Notes under the pieces: generated by a model | What the model saw: the letters and a program-made list of their open reading frames with translations, nothing else | Told to the model about the DNA's origin: nothing | Databases searched by the model: none | In this document: one piece after another, positions 1-12,799 of the stretch | Position numbering within the stretch: the first letter of the stretch is position 1 | How the letters are laid out: each line of letters starts with the position of its first letter | Made by a program: the position numbers and the translations under genes | NCBI RefSeq assembly: GCF_016086655.4 | Contig: NC_052132.2 | Coordinates: forward strand, 7,442,805-7,506,804 | Direction: 5' to 3' | From: Lepeophtheirus salmonis | Lineage: Eukaryota; Arthropoda; Copepoda; Siphonostomatoida; Caligidae | Length of the DNA: 64,000 nt

Positions 1-250
1 CCCAGAGATGAATCTCAGAGAAGAGAACAATGTTTAGCAGAAACTGAAGATGTATTTGCTCCTGTTGTTACATCTCTTTATGTTAAAGCAAAAAACGTGA
101 ATACTATGGATGAAATAATTGAGCAAGTTGACTCTATGGTCGACACCATGAAGCATGCATTTAAAGAAAATTTAAAGAAACTGTCCTGGATTTCGGACGG
201 CTCACGTAAATCAGCCGAGACAAAACTAAACCATATGATTGATCTAATAG
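1..250 (+). CDS. Neprilysin-like M13 metallopeptidase, internal exon (5' end cut by window edge)
   Basis: Reading frame 1 is open from the window edge to base 250 (83 codons plus one base) and ends at a strong donor, G|GTAAGT. It encodes the helical part of the M13 (neprilysin / endothelin-converting enzyme) ectodomain that precedes the catalytic domain. The stretch EQCLAETEDVFAPV carries the conserved cysteine region, and LSWISDGSRKSAETKL matches the family pattern L-x-W-M-D-x-x-T-R-x-x-A-x-x-K. Family members are type II membrane or secreted zinc peptidases that cut small signalling peptides. The last base G joins GC of the exon at 8005 to give I-G-Y-P, a very typical M13 junction. The acceptor side and all earlier exons lie outside the window. 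Family assignment is confident; orthology to a named gene is not claimed. Confidence 0.88.
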
Positions 251-3200
251 GTAAGTACACTTTTACATATTCTTACTCACATGGGTCATTCCATATGGAA
301 ACAGATTTGACTCAGATTTAGTTTGTGATATCCCTAATAGTGATGAAATATTGTAATTATATCCAACTCTGAGATAAAAGGTCTAAAAATTGATTAGTGA
401 TATACTGTAAACCAAAACAACGATAGGCAAGTTGGGTAAGAAAAACTTATTTAATAATTTTTACTACTTTTGAAAATGAAAAAAAAAAGAAGTTTAAATT
501 ACGTTTTTTTATCGTATAATAATATCATAATGTGTACGTTTTGATGTATAAAATTTTAACCATTTATAGATGTAACAATTATAAATCTTTAAAAAAAAGT
601 AAAAAGGGATAAAAACAAAGAATTATGAGTAACTGTGGTATTTATAAAAGTGATAACTTCGTTTATAATGTAAAAACATAAAAGAATGTTTCATCCAACG
701 TACATTTTTATAGTAAAATCAAATAAATTTCTACAAAATACTTGTGAATTTTTATAAATCACACCATTACTCCAAATTCCATTACTTTATCACTTAAACT
801 TTGATAATGTAAGATGAAAGTTAACTTCTTTTTTTTCTGACAAAAGTTAAAAAATGTATCATGAGTTTTGTTCAAATATGTGATAGCCTTTTAAATAATT
901 TATTATACTTGCATTTCATTGCTTTGGTTTACAATATATAACTAATCAAAAATTCATTAAAATGCTAATTTAGTCCACATTACGAACTTAAGATTCTTTG
1001 TTGGATTGAGTTATGGATCGAATATTTTGTTTCGGAGTAGAACTAATATCAATGATACCATATGTCAAATTTGATTAAAATTTGGTACCCTCTGAAAATT
1101 TTCGTGGAGTGACCTACAAAGAGACATCATCATTCAAAATAGTACATTAAAATAATAAAATATTATAGTAAAATAATCGATTATTTACTATAAATAGTTA
1201 CAAATATGGTAAATACAAAACTATGGGATAATATACAGTCAAATCTAGATAAAGAAAACTGCTATTTTTTAAGTGAATAGTTAACTAAATCAAAACTGTT
1301 CTTATATCCAAAGTATATAAGAAAAACCATTTTTGGATACTTATGCTAATTAATAATTTTGAAACACCTCATTTTGAGGGAGGCAGTGTTTTATTGTATA
1401 CTGTTCTTGGCAGACCATCCATGATTTTAAGTTTTTTCTTTTAGCAAAAGTTTTTTTCATGGGTACCCATGATATGTATATTTATAAAAAAAAATGTTAA
1501 ACTAATTGAAAGAGCAACATAAAGAATAAAAAAATTCCCACCAGCTTACAATTTTTAGCTATAAAAAGAAGAAAATCATTTTTTGCATTCTTCATATTCA
1601 TAAAATCCAAATGAAGTTTATCAAAAAAAAAAAAAAGGAGAAAAAAGTTGACCTTATTCGGATTTTGTACGTTGTGTTTCTTTCATGCAATTTATTTTAT
1701 GTAGTAAGAAATTTGTTTCTTATAAAACGTTGACTATAATTGTATTTTTTCTTATATCATGATTGGACTGTAAATATACACTATTCTTCAAGCGGCTACC
1801 ATCGATACATTAAGAGGTTAACCCAAAGATAATATAAACTAGTAGAGTAACTACTTTTCTTTTGGCTGCTCTGTCAAAAAACGATAGATAAAAAATTGTT
1901 GACACTGTTCGATTAGTGGGAGCAATCTTTTAGGAAGTCTGTGCTCAATACTCTATCACTCAAAGAAGATATTTTGACGCTATTAACATCTTGCTTTTGA
2001 TAAAAATGCTCTCAAGAAATTGTTGTAAAAAATTGGTCGGACTAAACATTTTCTTCTTTTCCAAAACTTTTTTCGTCTCATATTTCAGAAACTGCAATAA
2101 GAGCTGATATTGAAGTTTTATTCATTTTGTTATAAAAACATTTTTAAATATGCACATAAAGATCTTCCTGAAAGAGTTTAAAAGCATTTTAATAACAATA
2201 TTCACTTAGGTATAAACAATCAGCATAGCTATTATTTATGTACTTTTTCATGATAAGAAAGAGTAATATTATCATATTTTTTTATACATTGTGTGAGGTC
2301 TATTTTTGCAAATATTTTTTAATAACATATTTGATATAAATAACTATTAATCTAAATCAACCATTAATTTATGGATTAAATTAAAACTATTAAACAGTGT
2401 TAACGTACAAAAAGACAAATGATACTTTAATAAGCACATAAAAATGTTATAAATTAAAAAAAAAATCGTTTTTGCATTAATCCATTTCGTATTTTTGCAT
2501 CTTCTTAGTATAGTGAATGACTAATTAAAGTTTGATTTTACATTTTAAATGCATCACAATTTATAGGAATTTATTTAAAGTATCTTTCTATAAATTAAAT
2601 TTTTATTTTTGAATGAGAAAAAATTTGCAAATCAAAGTAGTTTGATTGTTTTTTATCCATAAAAATGATAAATCTACTTCTTTGTCGGTTCTTGCAAATA
2701 TGGATTGTTAAGAATTTCACAGATGTATGTGGATTTTATTGTTTTATGCTTTTTTATCAAACTGAAAGTTTGTATGTATATTCCGAGCTAAAAGGTCATA
2801 TTTTATGAGGAATATATAAGTCATAAGAAACAACTTATATTATATGTAGGGTATACTAGGGGCCTCCCCTTCCTTGAATTTTTTTCTCACCAATTTCTAT
2901 AATAAATTTTCAAAGTAAAAAGAAGTAACTCACAATTGAAGTAATCAATGAAGCCTTTTTATGCTTAAAGCAATAGTTATATAATATTTTAAGTTTAATT
3001 AAGTACAATTTTAAGGTCATATAAAAAGATCAACGGTGACAAAAAAGGTCTTTTTTTTATCGTGTATACTATGGTGTCCAATTTTCGGGATCACCTGTTA
3101 ATTCGAACCTTTATTACATTATAATGAACAAGTTATGTTCGTAAAGTTTCAGTTTTCAAGGAACGTTTTTTTACCACTTCTACCATTTGAAAATCATTTT

Positions 3201-4954
3201 CTTTTAACGGCATTCTCTATTAGGAAAGGGATGCAGAAGTTTGAATTTTAAAGTTATGTTGTGGAATTTCAAAAGATTAATTAAGTTCCTATTCTCAAGT
3301 GATACATAATAATATAATTCTTATTTTTCAATTTTGAAGAAAAACAAACTGTAGCCCAACCAAATACTTTGGATACTCAATCTAAAATTTAATTTGCTTA
3401 TTTTCATGAATTAACCTCCCCCAACTCCTCTTAGTTGTACTGGACTATAAATAGTGTTGTATAAAAAGATTACCTTGAAATCACAAGAGACATTTGCAGT
3501 TCCAACTTAAGCATAATCTTATTATTTATACGTATGATGCTCTACATTGCAGTAGTCCTATCCTATATGTCCATACTATATAGGAAGTTGTATTTGTGTT
3601 AATTTTCTTCATCTTACAGCTGCTTGCAGCTCATCTTATAAAACGTCATGACAGATAAGCTTTTTGCCTCCAAAATATTATTTAAATTGTCAGGAATACC
3701 ACGTTAATTTTAGGTTTTTTTTATTTTTGATACCAAAAAGGTCATATTTTATGCAGCTTTAAGTCTAATTTTTGTTGAAAATAAATTGTTGTGGGCAATA
3801 TTGTATTATTTTCGTACATTTTTTTATCTATTTTTGCATTATTATTTTTATATTTCAAAGACTTAATATTTTGTGATCTTTTTTTTATTCATATGTTGTG
3901 TTCAAGTAATGATTATATACAAATTACAAATTGTAAAAGTTATAACCAAAAAAGGAGATAGATGTATTTTAAATGACGTACTTCGGATGAGGATAACACA
4001 ATTATTGAGTATTCCATGGATTATCGATATATCAATGGTTTCATTTTTGACTATTGTAATAAAAATTATTCAAAGTTAAGATTTATATGGCTCATTATAA
4101 AGTTACAAGAGTTATATTAGTCATGAATGCATAATAATCAAGTAATTTTAACAGATCAAAATGCTCACCTAATAGTTTTGTATTTTGAATGATAAATGTT
4201 GTACGTAACTAATGCATTTTAGGACAAAAAAATTGCGACTTGTACAATGGACAAATAAAAAGTCCCCCTTATTCAAAAATCGCAAAATGTACTCAACATA
4301 TATTAATATAATCAAAGTTTTGTCTCTGTGTTTGTGTGAGAAATGCTCATTTTTCACTACTCGCGTGTGTAGTTTCAGCTTGGTGTGTCATATCAAAAAA
4401 GAAATGAAGAGGTTAGTGCTTACATTTAGGGTTGTAAATCTTTTTCATTTTTATTGTACATATTATGTAGCCATTGGCAATCTGAACCATTTTTATTTTC
4501 GCAAGCTGATGTCAGTATTTTTTTTAAGGAAAGAACAACTAAGTATTGAGTTCTTACGGTAAGTGGGCTCATGATTTCTAGGATACTCAGACGTTTAAAT
4601 TTACAATTATATATTATACTAATTCGCTAAAAAGTATTAAAAGTATATTTATATATATTAGACTATTTTAAGCTTAATTAAGCTGTCCATTTCTTAATGT
4701 ATATACTAGTGAACTGGGAGGATTTCAATATTCCTCATTGTATAATAATAATACAAGAAATACTACTCTACAATAATAGGAAGAAAAAAATTAAACATAC
4801 GTGTGTACCTCAATGACAAAACTTCAAAATTTTGTATAACAATATATTTTGTTTTTTGCACTTTATTCATTAATACAATACAATGAAACAATAGACTATC
4901 GACCGATCCCACAAAATCAAGAAAGACAGATGGTTAGCCACAGAGAGAGATAAT

Positions 4955-5400
4955 GCCCCCCCCCTACGTCTGTAAAACCAGGTTTTTGGCGAACATTACT
5001 TTTGATATGATTAGGGGGTAACGGCAATTTAATGCCCCCAATTTTCTTTGAGACAAAAATGCCGGGAGTACTCTGAGATCCTGTTTCACCAAGTTATGCC
5101 TTGGATGAAACCTGAGGCCAATGGTGACGAGTTTCTGATTCAACAAGACTCCGCCCCCTATCAAAATACCTGCAATACCCAAAACATGTTTAAAGGAGAG
5201 AAAGTGTCATTTTTTCTCCACCACACCCAGGCCTTTAACTCCTTCTATATGAATCCCATAAATTACTTCTGTTAGAGGGAGTTAGAAAGAAAAGTCTTTG
5301 TCAATTCACACTACAGCATCGACTACTTGAAGGCATTCATCATCAAGAAGAGGGAAAAAGTCTATGGTTTGAATACAAATATCCTTTTGGTTATAGAAAT
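4955..5400 (+). pseudogene. Decayed mariner transposase fragment
   Basis: Translated in shifting frames, this stretch holds a run of mariner transposase landmarks in the right order: MPPIFFE near 5030-5050, a W-M-K segment near 5100, and FLIQQDSAP near 5130-5155, which is the second catalytic Asp region of the DD34D domain. Then comes a degenerate region where a proline-rich S-P-D-L-N-P motif should be. A stop follows, and relics of the C-terminal helix (VNSHYSIDYLKAFI) continue to about 5400. There are stops and frameshifts, so it is dead. No terminal inverted repeats were recognised. It is nested in the peptidase intron. Confidence 0.6.
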
Positions 5401-5580
5401 AATCTATTAATTTTCACACAATAACTGTATGATAGGGTTTTGTTAATTAAAAAGTGAAATAATTTACCAACTTCATCACTGGAGTTTTAAAAAAAAAACC
5501 AAGAATAATTTTGTTTTATTCTACAACCACAACTCGATAACAAAGTTATAGAATTTCACTATTATTTGATTTGTATATTT

Positions 5581-6245
5581 AAGGTGGTCAAGATAAATTG
5601 TGAAAAAATTTAAAGGCTTATAACGGACGAACTACATCGGGGCGAACCATATTTTTTATTTTATTTGAAATCTACATTTAATGACTCTCAATTATTTTTA
5701 GGAAAATTCCCTCTCTTAATAACCTCCCCCACATGGCGACGGAAGCTTTAGGGTTACTCCGTACGGATCCAGCTTTTCCATTGTACTAGTTTTAGTTTAG
5801 CACTTTCAATTTACATTCCCTTGGCGGATGGAGTAGCCTAAGGAAGAAATTACACTTTCCAACAAAACAGTGCACCAGCCCGCAAGCCAAAAAAGTACAG
5901 GATGTCTTGGCCACAAAATGTTCTCACTTTTGAAGCCAAAACCTGAACCCATGTGATTTTTATCTGTAAGGGAGGGTCGATCATGTAGCCTATACCAAAT
6001 ATTATTCGTCTATGGAGGCATAAAGTGCATTGCCCATACAATAGTAAAGCTGGATCTGCACGGGGCGTCCCGGGCCTGCCAAAGCTTCCTGCACTGTGTG
6101 ACCGAAGTTATCAAGAAAGGCGAATCTCATTATAAATAATTAAATGTAGCTTCCAAATAATATACAATTTATGTTTCTAACACATCTATCTAGTTCCTTT
6201 GTTATAAGCCTTTAAAGATTTTACCAATTTATCTGGAATACCCTG
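5581..6245 (+). mobile_element. Internally deleted mariner-type element with terminal inverted repeats
   Basis: The left end (from 5581) and the reverse complement of the right end (to 6245) share an inverted repeat of roughly 50 bp, including the blocks AGATAAATTG and AAAGGCTTATAAC. TA follows the right end. Between them, + strand frames encode the C-terminal part of a DD34D transposase: AKKVQDVLATKCSHF, then SQNLNPCDFYL with the third catalytic Asp, and near the end CVTEVIKKGESHYK before a stop at about 6138. The N-terminal half is missing, so this copy is about 665 bp instead of about 1.3 kb and cannot be autonomous. A second, 3'-only copy of the same lineage lies at 33475-33665. Confidence 0.75.
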
Positions 6246-6889
6246 TATATCATAAAACCAATAATATGAAGAGAGAAAAAAATGTTTTAGCGTAATAAAA
6301 GCAGTTTAAAGTCAAAAAGTTTTAATTTATTTTTATGTTAGCCAAAACTGTAGACAGAATGAAAAAATGTTTTTGTTATCTTGAAACTATAATTTGACGG
6401 CCAATTAAGTGTAAAGAAACAGCATTTATTTGGATTACATATTATGTTGATTGTAGACTCTTCACAGATATATATCTTAACGTAAATATTATAAGAACTT
6501 AAGTAGCATACTTTCCAAAAAAATACAAGATCGTATCAAAAGTAAAGAGAGTGGATATTTTACATGTCCTAATAGTAAATTTAAAAAAGTAATATCTAAA
6601 TGAGCTCATTGATAATGCTTACATATAGATTTGGCCGATATAAGTTTGTAAGGAAAATATACAAATTAATTACTTTTGGCTTTATGAACTTCGTCTAACG
6701 TTTTTTTTACCATTTTTTATGTGACTCAACAAGTTAATTCAGTGATTTGCAGAAAGATGTGCAAACAAAGATTGCTTTCAGTCTATATTTACATAGTACA
6801 AAAGTTTCTTATAAAGAATGCTTCAGCTAAAAATGTATTAATGTAGAGGGCCTTTGCATGGTAAAGTTTACAAATCACTAGCTTAAGAA

Positions 6890-7330
6890 ATTTTTTAGGT
6901 TTTTCATATTATAGAAGCCCCACAAGCTTAGTAGCGGACCCTGATTTCTTATCTTTCATTTCGGATGAAAGGTTGCGTGATACAATAAAAGTAACAACGT
7001 GTTTCAATTACATAAAATTATGTATATGGAATATGAAAAGGTTTGAAATATACCAAAAAATACAACAAACGAAAATAAGCACAAGAACCGAGACCGATAA
7101 ACAATATATTGCGGTCTCGGGTCCTTTGTCGGTTATGGTTCGAGAGGTTCAAGAACTAGAACTGCTTGCACCACTAGAACCGCTAGCAGTTTGGGTACAA
7201 CCTTGAACTCTTTTTTTTCATACCATCCGAAGTCCAATTTCTGATAAGCATCACGGCTTCATTTCTCAATCGTCAAGTTTCCATAGTGCTTTTTTAGCGC
7301 ATTTTGAAGAAAAAAACGAACAAACTAAAG
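6890..7330. repeat. Dispersed repeat (group 7.0/26.3/26.9/43.5 kb)
   Basis: The block GAAAGGTTGCGTGATACAAT, followed by AAAGTAACAACGTG, recurs with changes near 26375-26410, 26915-26960 and 43520-43560. The copy at 26.3-26.7 kb also shares the downstream part with a GGTTATGG...TTCAAGAAC-like segment. An open frame of 77 codons (6973-7206) runs through it but matches no protein I know, so it is treated as repeat sequence. The class is unknown; no inverted ends were seen. Confidence 0.45.
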
Positions 7331-7639
7331 TTTGTTCTACCTTATATTGGACCAACATATATTTATTATGAGTTTTACTTAAGCGTCACTCAATATACTA
7401 GTATTCATATTTTTTATTAAAAGTAGATACCGTTTAAAAAGACACTTTTTACATAAGCATTTCCTACTAAATTAAATTTTCTATTTCTTTGGCTTGTAAT
7501 GTTTTCTTTGTTGAGTGTTTGATATACTTACAAGTCATTAGCTATACAAAATTGGTTCTTTAAAATCTATGAAAGAAAGTTGAGGATTTCTGTTCAAATC
7601 AAAGCTGTAAAGAAAAACCCAACTCAATATATTTTAATT

Positions 7640-7790
7640 ATATATTATTAAATGATACTTTGTTTTATTTATTAAAATCACATGGTTATGATGTATTTAT
7701 GACTAATATAAGGCTGGACATTTTAAATTTATTATGTGCCGTAGAATACTTAAAGTTTATTAATTTGTATTAAAATATTTAAAAATGATA
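7640..7790. repeat. Dispersed repeat fragment (group 7.7/18.1/53.7 kb)
   Basis: The phrase TTATTATGTGCCGTAGAATA resembles TTATAATGTGCCACAGAATA near 18220 and AATAATGTGCCATAAAATA near 53790, each with AT-rich flanks of similar order. The 18 kb and 53 kb copies are longer and share more. This is an unclassified interspersed repeat. Confidence 0.4.
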
Positions 7791-8004
7791 CTATCGACTT
7801 TCATTGAAATTTTCAATAACTGCACTAGCCTCATCCAAAGCACTGTAAATCCTTCATTTAAAATTATTAATCTAATTTTGCGAATGCAATTTACAAAATT
7901 TTATTATTTAAGTTACTATTTGTACCAAATCATACACAACGTACATATTACCAAACTATCAATAAAAAAAATTATTTAAATATTGACTCCCTTTTTACAT
8001 ACAG

Positions 8005-8310
8005 GCTACCCAAAATATGTTTTGAATTCAACTTGGTTAAACGAAGCCTATGCAGATATTGAAATCCAGGATGACTTCCTCATGAACGTTGTATCCCACA
8101 AATCTTTTATTAGACAACAGGAGCTTCTACTCTTTTACCAGGAATATTCAAGAGGAAATTGGATTGATTTCTCTCCTAACATAGCTACAGCTAACGCTTA
8201 TTACAGTCAAACCTCAAACACAATGATCGTACCTATTGCTATGTTACAACCTCCCTTATTTTGGACCAAACCTCAATCATTGACTTTCGGTGCATTTGGT
8301 ATTATCGTAG
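8005..8310 (+). CDS. Neprilysin-like M13 metallopeptidase, exon just before the zinc-binding motif
   Basis: The exon follows acceptor ACATACAG and ends at donor G|GTGAGA; 306 bases in phase 1-1. It starts GYPKYVLNSTW, which completes the I-G-Y-P motif begun by the exon at 1-250 and carries an N-S-T glycosylation sequon. It continues to NAYYSQTSNTMIVPIAMLQ-PP-LF, the conserved M13 block whose Asn-Ala binds substrate backbone in neprilysin. It ends in FGAFGIIVG. In this family the next residues are H-E-x-x-H, so the catalytic zinc ligands belong to the next exon. I could not find that exon downstream in this window. The coding frame is intact, with no stop or frameshift, which argues for a live gene rather than a pseudogene. 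Confidence 0.92.
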
Positions 8311-8854
8311 GTGAGAAAAAATATATTATTTTGTAATAAAAATATGTATCAAGTATATCCCATATTAATAATTTTTGATGTAAATTTAACTCATTAACAC
8401 TGAATTTAAACACTTAGTTTTATTGAAATGATGACTAAGTAAAAAAAATTCTCAAAGTTTTTACATATATGTATTCCCTGACTATGACTTATTGATTAAA
8501 TATAGATGCACATAGGTATATGAAGATGAATAGAAGAGTTTTTGAATTGTTGTCCAAACAAAATAATGTTTGATAAAGCCTCGATATATATATCGATTTG
8601 ATATTTTTTTTAAATAAAAAATAAATCTACAAGTCTCAAAACTTGAACATACATATATCCTTTTGACTTTTAGCATTAAAAAAATGTCGTTATGACTTCA
8701 ATATAGCAATAAATGATTAAATAACGGTTTCAGTATAAAAAGTCAGATCTATTTTATAAAAATATTATCACAAGGGCTTAACTAAAATGTGCATATTTTA
8801 TTTTGAAAAATAATGCACCAAGGACATTATTTATCTTACACATTGTATATTTAC

Positions 8855-9075
8855 AGGGTGCAAAGTTGAATTTTGAACAATCAATAATTTTTAACTCACA
8901 AAGGCTTAGCCCTTTTGGACAAATTGGTCCAGTGTTCGCTTACAGTCGCCTTCATGGCTAAAATGTTTTCTTAGTCACAAACTCACAAGAGGAAGTGAGT
9001 CTCCAGCTTATGTTTATTTCATCAAGAAGCGCCCTGATCTTTACACAAGTGTCACGTTCAGACGCCATTTTCTCG
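8855..9075 (-). pseudogene. Internally deleted Tc1/mariner remnant
   Basis: The minus strand from about 9071 begins MASERDTCVKIRALLDEINI, typical of a mariner N-terminal helix-turn-helix start. It then jumps within a few dozen codons to KATVSEHWTNLSK-like residues that belong near the C-terminus. Most of the transposase, including all catalytic residues, is therefore deleted. It sits about 550 bp after the peptidase exon. Confidence 0.5.
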
Positions 9076-9879
9076 ATAATTTAAAATAAAATAAACTAAT
9101 GTTACTTAATTAATGTTATAAAATATTAAACATGACTCATTTTATAGGCAAAGGTCCATCTCTGAAAACCTCATTAGAAAGTCTCAATTTGAGAATGACT
9201 GAGTCTTCAGTTTTCAGTATCGCACCCAAGAGACTCTAAAAGTATATGTTATGTACTTAGGTATCTAGGTTTTTCAGAGATATGCATTCTATAGGAGAGC
9301 ATAATTCACATGGGAGTTAAAAACCTATCTCTAGGATCTAATGATAACTTTGTTTATAGTATTTCTTAAAAATCAAATGGCCATTAATTTTGTCAAGTGT
9401 TAAATTAAGATCTAATAATATGTATCCAGTATTATGCACTTTTGTACATTGTACATATTTTTTTTACGTTCACATAGTATATAAGAAGAATGTACAGGGC
9501 TCATCTCTTCTCATAGATGGACATTGACCTTACTTTCCATCTTGTTAAATTTAGAATTGAAAAGATTTCATTAGCCAAGCTATATTTGAATTTGTTTTCT
9601 TTTAATTTTAGAATACATCCATATAGGGTGTAACAACTTATCCAGCCCTTCAGATTTCCAGATTTTTTTCGGTATATATGGGGACAAAATAGAGTAATGC
9701 TTTTTGTGATGTGAAATATACATAGAACTGTTTTACTTAGTAGCCAAAACACCACCACAAAGTCAACAACAAAAGATTGTAATCCTATTACATATTCAGA
9801 GGCAGAAATAAGGTAGGATGCTGTTGAGAGTTTGGTGGACAATGATGTGGATATTCTAAATTCTGAGGTCTCAAAAATG

Positions 9880-10330
9880 ACAGGGATCTATAGGAGTCTA
9901 GTAAAAGCACTTTGCCCCCTTACCAGACCTACAAAATGACTCAGGATTGGCTCCCGGAGAACTGCTATGCTTGGGTGTCCAGGGATATTTGACCCCTAGC
10001 ACCCTCGACTTTAATCCGATGGATTAATTTGTATGGAGCTACCTTGAATCAAGGTCAACAAAGGTCATCACACCAACCATAGGCCTCTGATCTACTCAAT
10101 AGTCCTGGAATGCAAGAATTCAGATCAAGTTCTAGTTTCCAGGGCCTGTCTGCGTTTCAGGAATAGAATCCTATCTGTTTTTGAGACCACAGGAGGCTAC
10201 ATCAAGAATGATAGATTTTCAATGATTGTATCAGTTTTTCAGTTTTAATTTTTTGAATAAATCTTAAAAAGCGATCATTCTATAATAATTCAAGCAAGAT
10301 TTTGCTGGTATATCCCGTATACATTAGTGT
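9880..10330 (+). pseudogene. Decayed mariner transposase, C-terminal half
   Basis: Frames on the + strand give TQDWLPENCYAWVSRDIWP, then P-S-T-L-D-F-N-P-M-D (the third catalytic Asp region), then FVWSYLESRSTK. Near 10145-10210 comes RACLRFRNRILSVFETTGGY, the usual C-terminal signature. Frameshifts separate these blocks. An ATATCCCGTATAC-like end near 10308-10322 may be the 3' terminus, but a matching 5' terminus was not found. It is non-functional. Confidence 0.6.
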
Positions 10331-10379
10331 TCAAACTTTAATTTTATTTCCGGTTTGGTCTTCAATAATTATTTTGACG

Positions 10380-10810
10380 GCAATTTGGACCAATATTTCG
10401 TTCAAGACTTCGATATCAGGCCGTAGAATGATATAAAATCGATTTCATATCATAGACCGACTTTATACATAGGTTTCAAAATAATGACTGTTTTTTTTTT
10501 CGATCTCTACCTATGGACCGTTTTCTCTCCATCCTGTAATTCGTTAGACAAATATGTATAACTTGTTCAACACACTGAACTTCATAGGACGATATTATGG
10601 TACTGTCCACAATTTTGAAACACAAATATCTATAGAATCAGTATATTTAAATAAGACCAAACTAATCTGAGTTTTTTGTATGATTAATCAAAATTAATTT
10701 TTTTTTTGAACTGGTACAAACAGAACTTTCTCAAAAAGACCAAATCAATATGGTTCACTAAAAATTGTACGCCCCTCCTATGGATCTAGCATTTTTGGCA
10801 CAGTTTAATT
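10380..10810. repeat. Dispersed repeat (pair with 28680-29050)
   Basis: Blocks such as CTACCTATGGACCGTTTTCT and ATATCTATAGAATC recur in the same order near 28830 and 28940. Between them are other similar stretches, such as TGTCC...CAATTTTGAAACACA against TGTCC...CAATTTTAAAACACA. No coding content or inverted ends were recognised. Confidence 0.4.
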
Positions 10811-10829
10811 TATTTAAATAAGCACCATC

Positions 10830-12280
10830 ATTTCGAATTAGTATTCATCGACTTTATATAAAAAAAAATTAGATATCAATATCATTTCTACATTTATATC
10901 ATTTTGAATAAATTCACCACCTATCGCCCTACTAAGAATAAGAATGATTTACAATGATATGCATTCCCATTTTGAAAATGGTTTTCATTTCTTGTCAAAA
11001 AAAGGAAAGAAAGATGTAGTTAAAACATCAGAAGTTGTAGAGTCAACATAAGAACACTTTTGCATAAAAATCAATAAAAGGAGAAACTCCTAATTTATAA
11101 ATTTACTTCATATATATACAGTAAAATTTTGTATAAAAATCTTTAACTCAATTATTGGCTTCGTATTCAAATTTGGGGGATGATTTAAGATACTCAAACA
11201 TTTATTTATAACCTTTTTTTTTTTTTTTAAAGGAACTTATAATAGCACCTTTCAAATAAAATGTATACCAATATTTTATTCTTTTAGTGTGACGATCAAT
11301 TTTTATTTACTTAAATTGGCATTTGCAGTGTCTACAAAGAGTTAATATGATTAATTATTATTCATATTAATTAATGTAATGTATCTGTGTTAAAGAATTA
11401 ATTTATTATGTGTGTTCATTTAACATTTATTTATCTTTTTTTTCTCCATTAATCAATTTACAGTAGCAATTTAGGTTCATTCGTTGAAGAGTACAAATAT
11501 AATATAGATTTTTTTTTTTGAGAAAAATCATTATATCTTGTTTTTTTGTTGACGGGCCACAGTTGACCTTTGTTTTTCTACAAAAAAAATTGATAATAAA
11601 TTGTTGAATTAAAAATATATATCCTTTTAACAAAATTAGAGCTCGATATGATTGTATTTCAAGCTCTTTATATTTAAACAAAAGTAATTTCAATTGAAAT
11701 AATGTGTATCAGTATCATTAGACTCGACATCTACATTGCTTTATTTCTGAGGAAATACAAAATAAGATAAAATAATTTATAACCATCCAATCTTGACATG
11801 TACATTGTGAATTAAATTATGATTAGAACACATTCTAATTAGGAACTGACAAAGATAGCTATCTCTGTAAGCTCTCAAGGTTGTTTGTATTTTTTTAAAT
11901 GTTCCCGTATTGTCTGTGAAAAAGATACACATTCTTCAAGATCGATATCATAATTCACTCATTCAAAACTGGATTAAAAATATATAGACGAACAAGGCAC
12001 CTTATTTCGTAGCCAGAATTTGAGGGTTTTATTCCTTGTCCATGAAAGCAAAAATGTTGTTGTATACTTTTTTTGATCCTCAGTTAATGAGCTTGGATAT
12101 TAAACATACACCCTGATATTTATAAAAATACTACTTACTCCTTTAAATCTACATTTATTGCCAATACTTTATATTATGCTTCTAAAACACACAATCTGAT
12201 TCTATTCAATTCTTCATTTATTTTGATAATGCCTTGTTTAATCAACTCATGTTTTAAATACACTAGGGTATGTTTACCAG
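10830..12280. other. AT-rich stretch, mostly featureless
   Basis: No gene was found. The part 11140-11350 belongs to an interspersed repeat listed separately. The longest ORF (11427-11693, -) has the composition of random AT-rich DNA and no motif I recognise. Confidence 0.5.
11140..11350. repeat. Dispersed repeat (group 11.1/30.2/50.1 kb)
   Basis: GTATTCAAATTTGGGGGATG followed by a TTAAGATA block recurs near 50073-50100. The downstream GATCAATTTTTATTTACTTAA...GGCATTTGCAGTGTCTACAAAG part resembles 30215-30265 and 50215-50260. Class unknown. Confidence 0.45.
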
Positions 12281-12359
12281 GCGTTGCCAGGACATAAACA
12301 AGTTATGATTTAATTCGGAACTTTTCTGCTTAATATAAGAAAAACATAAATAATAATTC

Positions 12360-12600
12360 TCGCTGCATGTTGTAATGTATCTTTGCACACTTTTTTCAGA
12401 AGAAGATAAAGTAAGTTTGGGCGGCGTTGGTCGGACCTTATAAAATTTATTCTGAACACTGTTTACTAAATCTAAAATTCATATTTTTTTAAAATTTAAG
12501 ACCTTAAAATTCAAAGAACGTTTCTTGCTACATGTTTGTTCCTGTATCTTTGCACACTTTTGTTAAAGGTAAAAATAAGGTTTAGGGTAGAAAAATATTC
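12360..12600. repeat. Diverged direct repeat around TATCTTTGCACACTTTT
   Basis: GCATGTTGTAATGTATCTTTGCACACTTTT at about 12365-12394 is repeated at about 12530-12565 as a CATGTTTGTTCCTGTATCTTTGCACACTTTT version. Both are followed by an A/G-rich stretch and a T-A-A-G-x-T-T-x-G-G-G motif. The period is roughly 170 bp with two units. It looks like an old tandem duplication. Confidence 0.45.
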
Positions 12601-12799
12601 AAGTTCAGCTCATCTGTATGTGTCCTTTATGCATGTACAGTGAACACACAGTTGAACCTAGGAGGTTGAAATGGTGTGAGTAAGACAGTGGTAATATTTT
12701 TTTTTTTTGGGTTAGGGGTCATTTAATTATTCTGATATGGCTTTTTCTATACCCAAAACAGAAAAAAAAACTTTTTTGGAGCTCAAGGAGACTATGCCC

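Larger units (their letters stand above)
251..8004 (+). other. Intron of the M13 peptidase gene
   Basis: The intron starts GTAAGT at 251 and ends TTTTTACATACAG at 8004, with phase 1 on both sides. It is very AT-rich. Inside it I recognise two decayed mariner fragments (about 4960-5400 and 5581-6245) and parts of two dispersed repeats (about 6900-7330 and 7640-7790). The rest (251-4950, 6250-6890, 7340-7640) shows only short chance ORFs and homopolymer-rich DNA. I see no exon in it. Confidence 0.8.

Noticed and set aside
4212..4562. 116-codon + strand ORF in the peptidase intron
   Set aside because: Phe/Leu/Ile/Lys-rich chance frame with no domain, homologue or splice context.
9501..9842. 113-codon minus-strand ORF
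   Set aside because: Composition is that of noncoding DNA, and it lies directly before a + strand mariner relic; no motif was seen.
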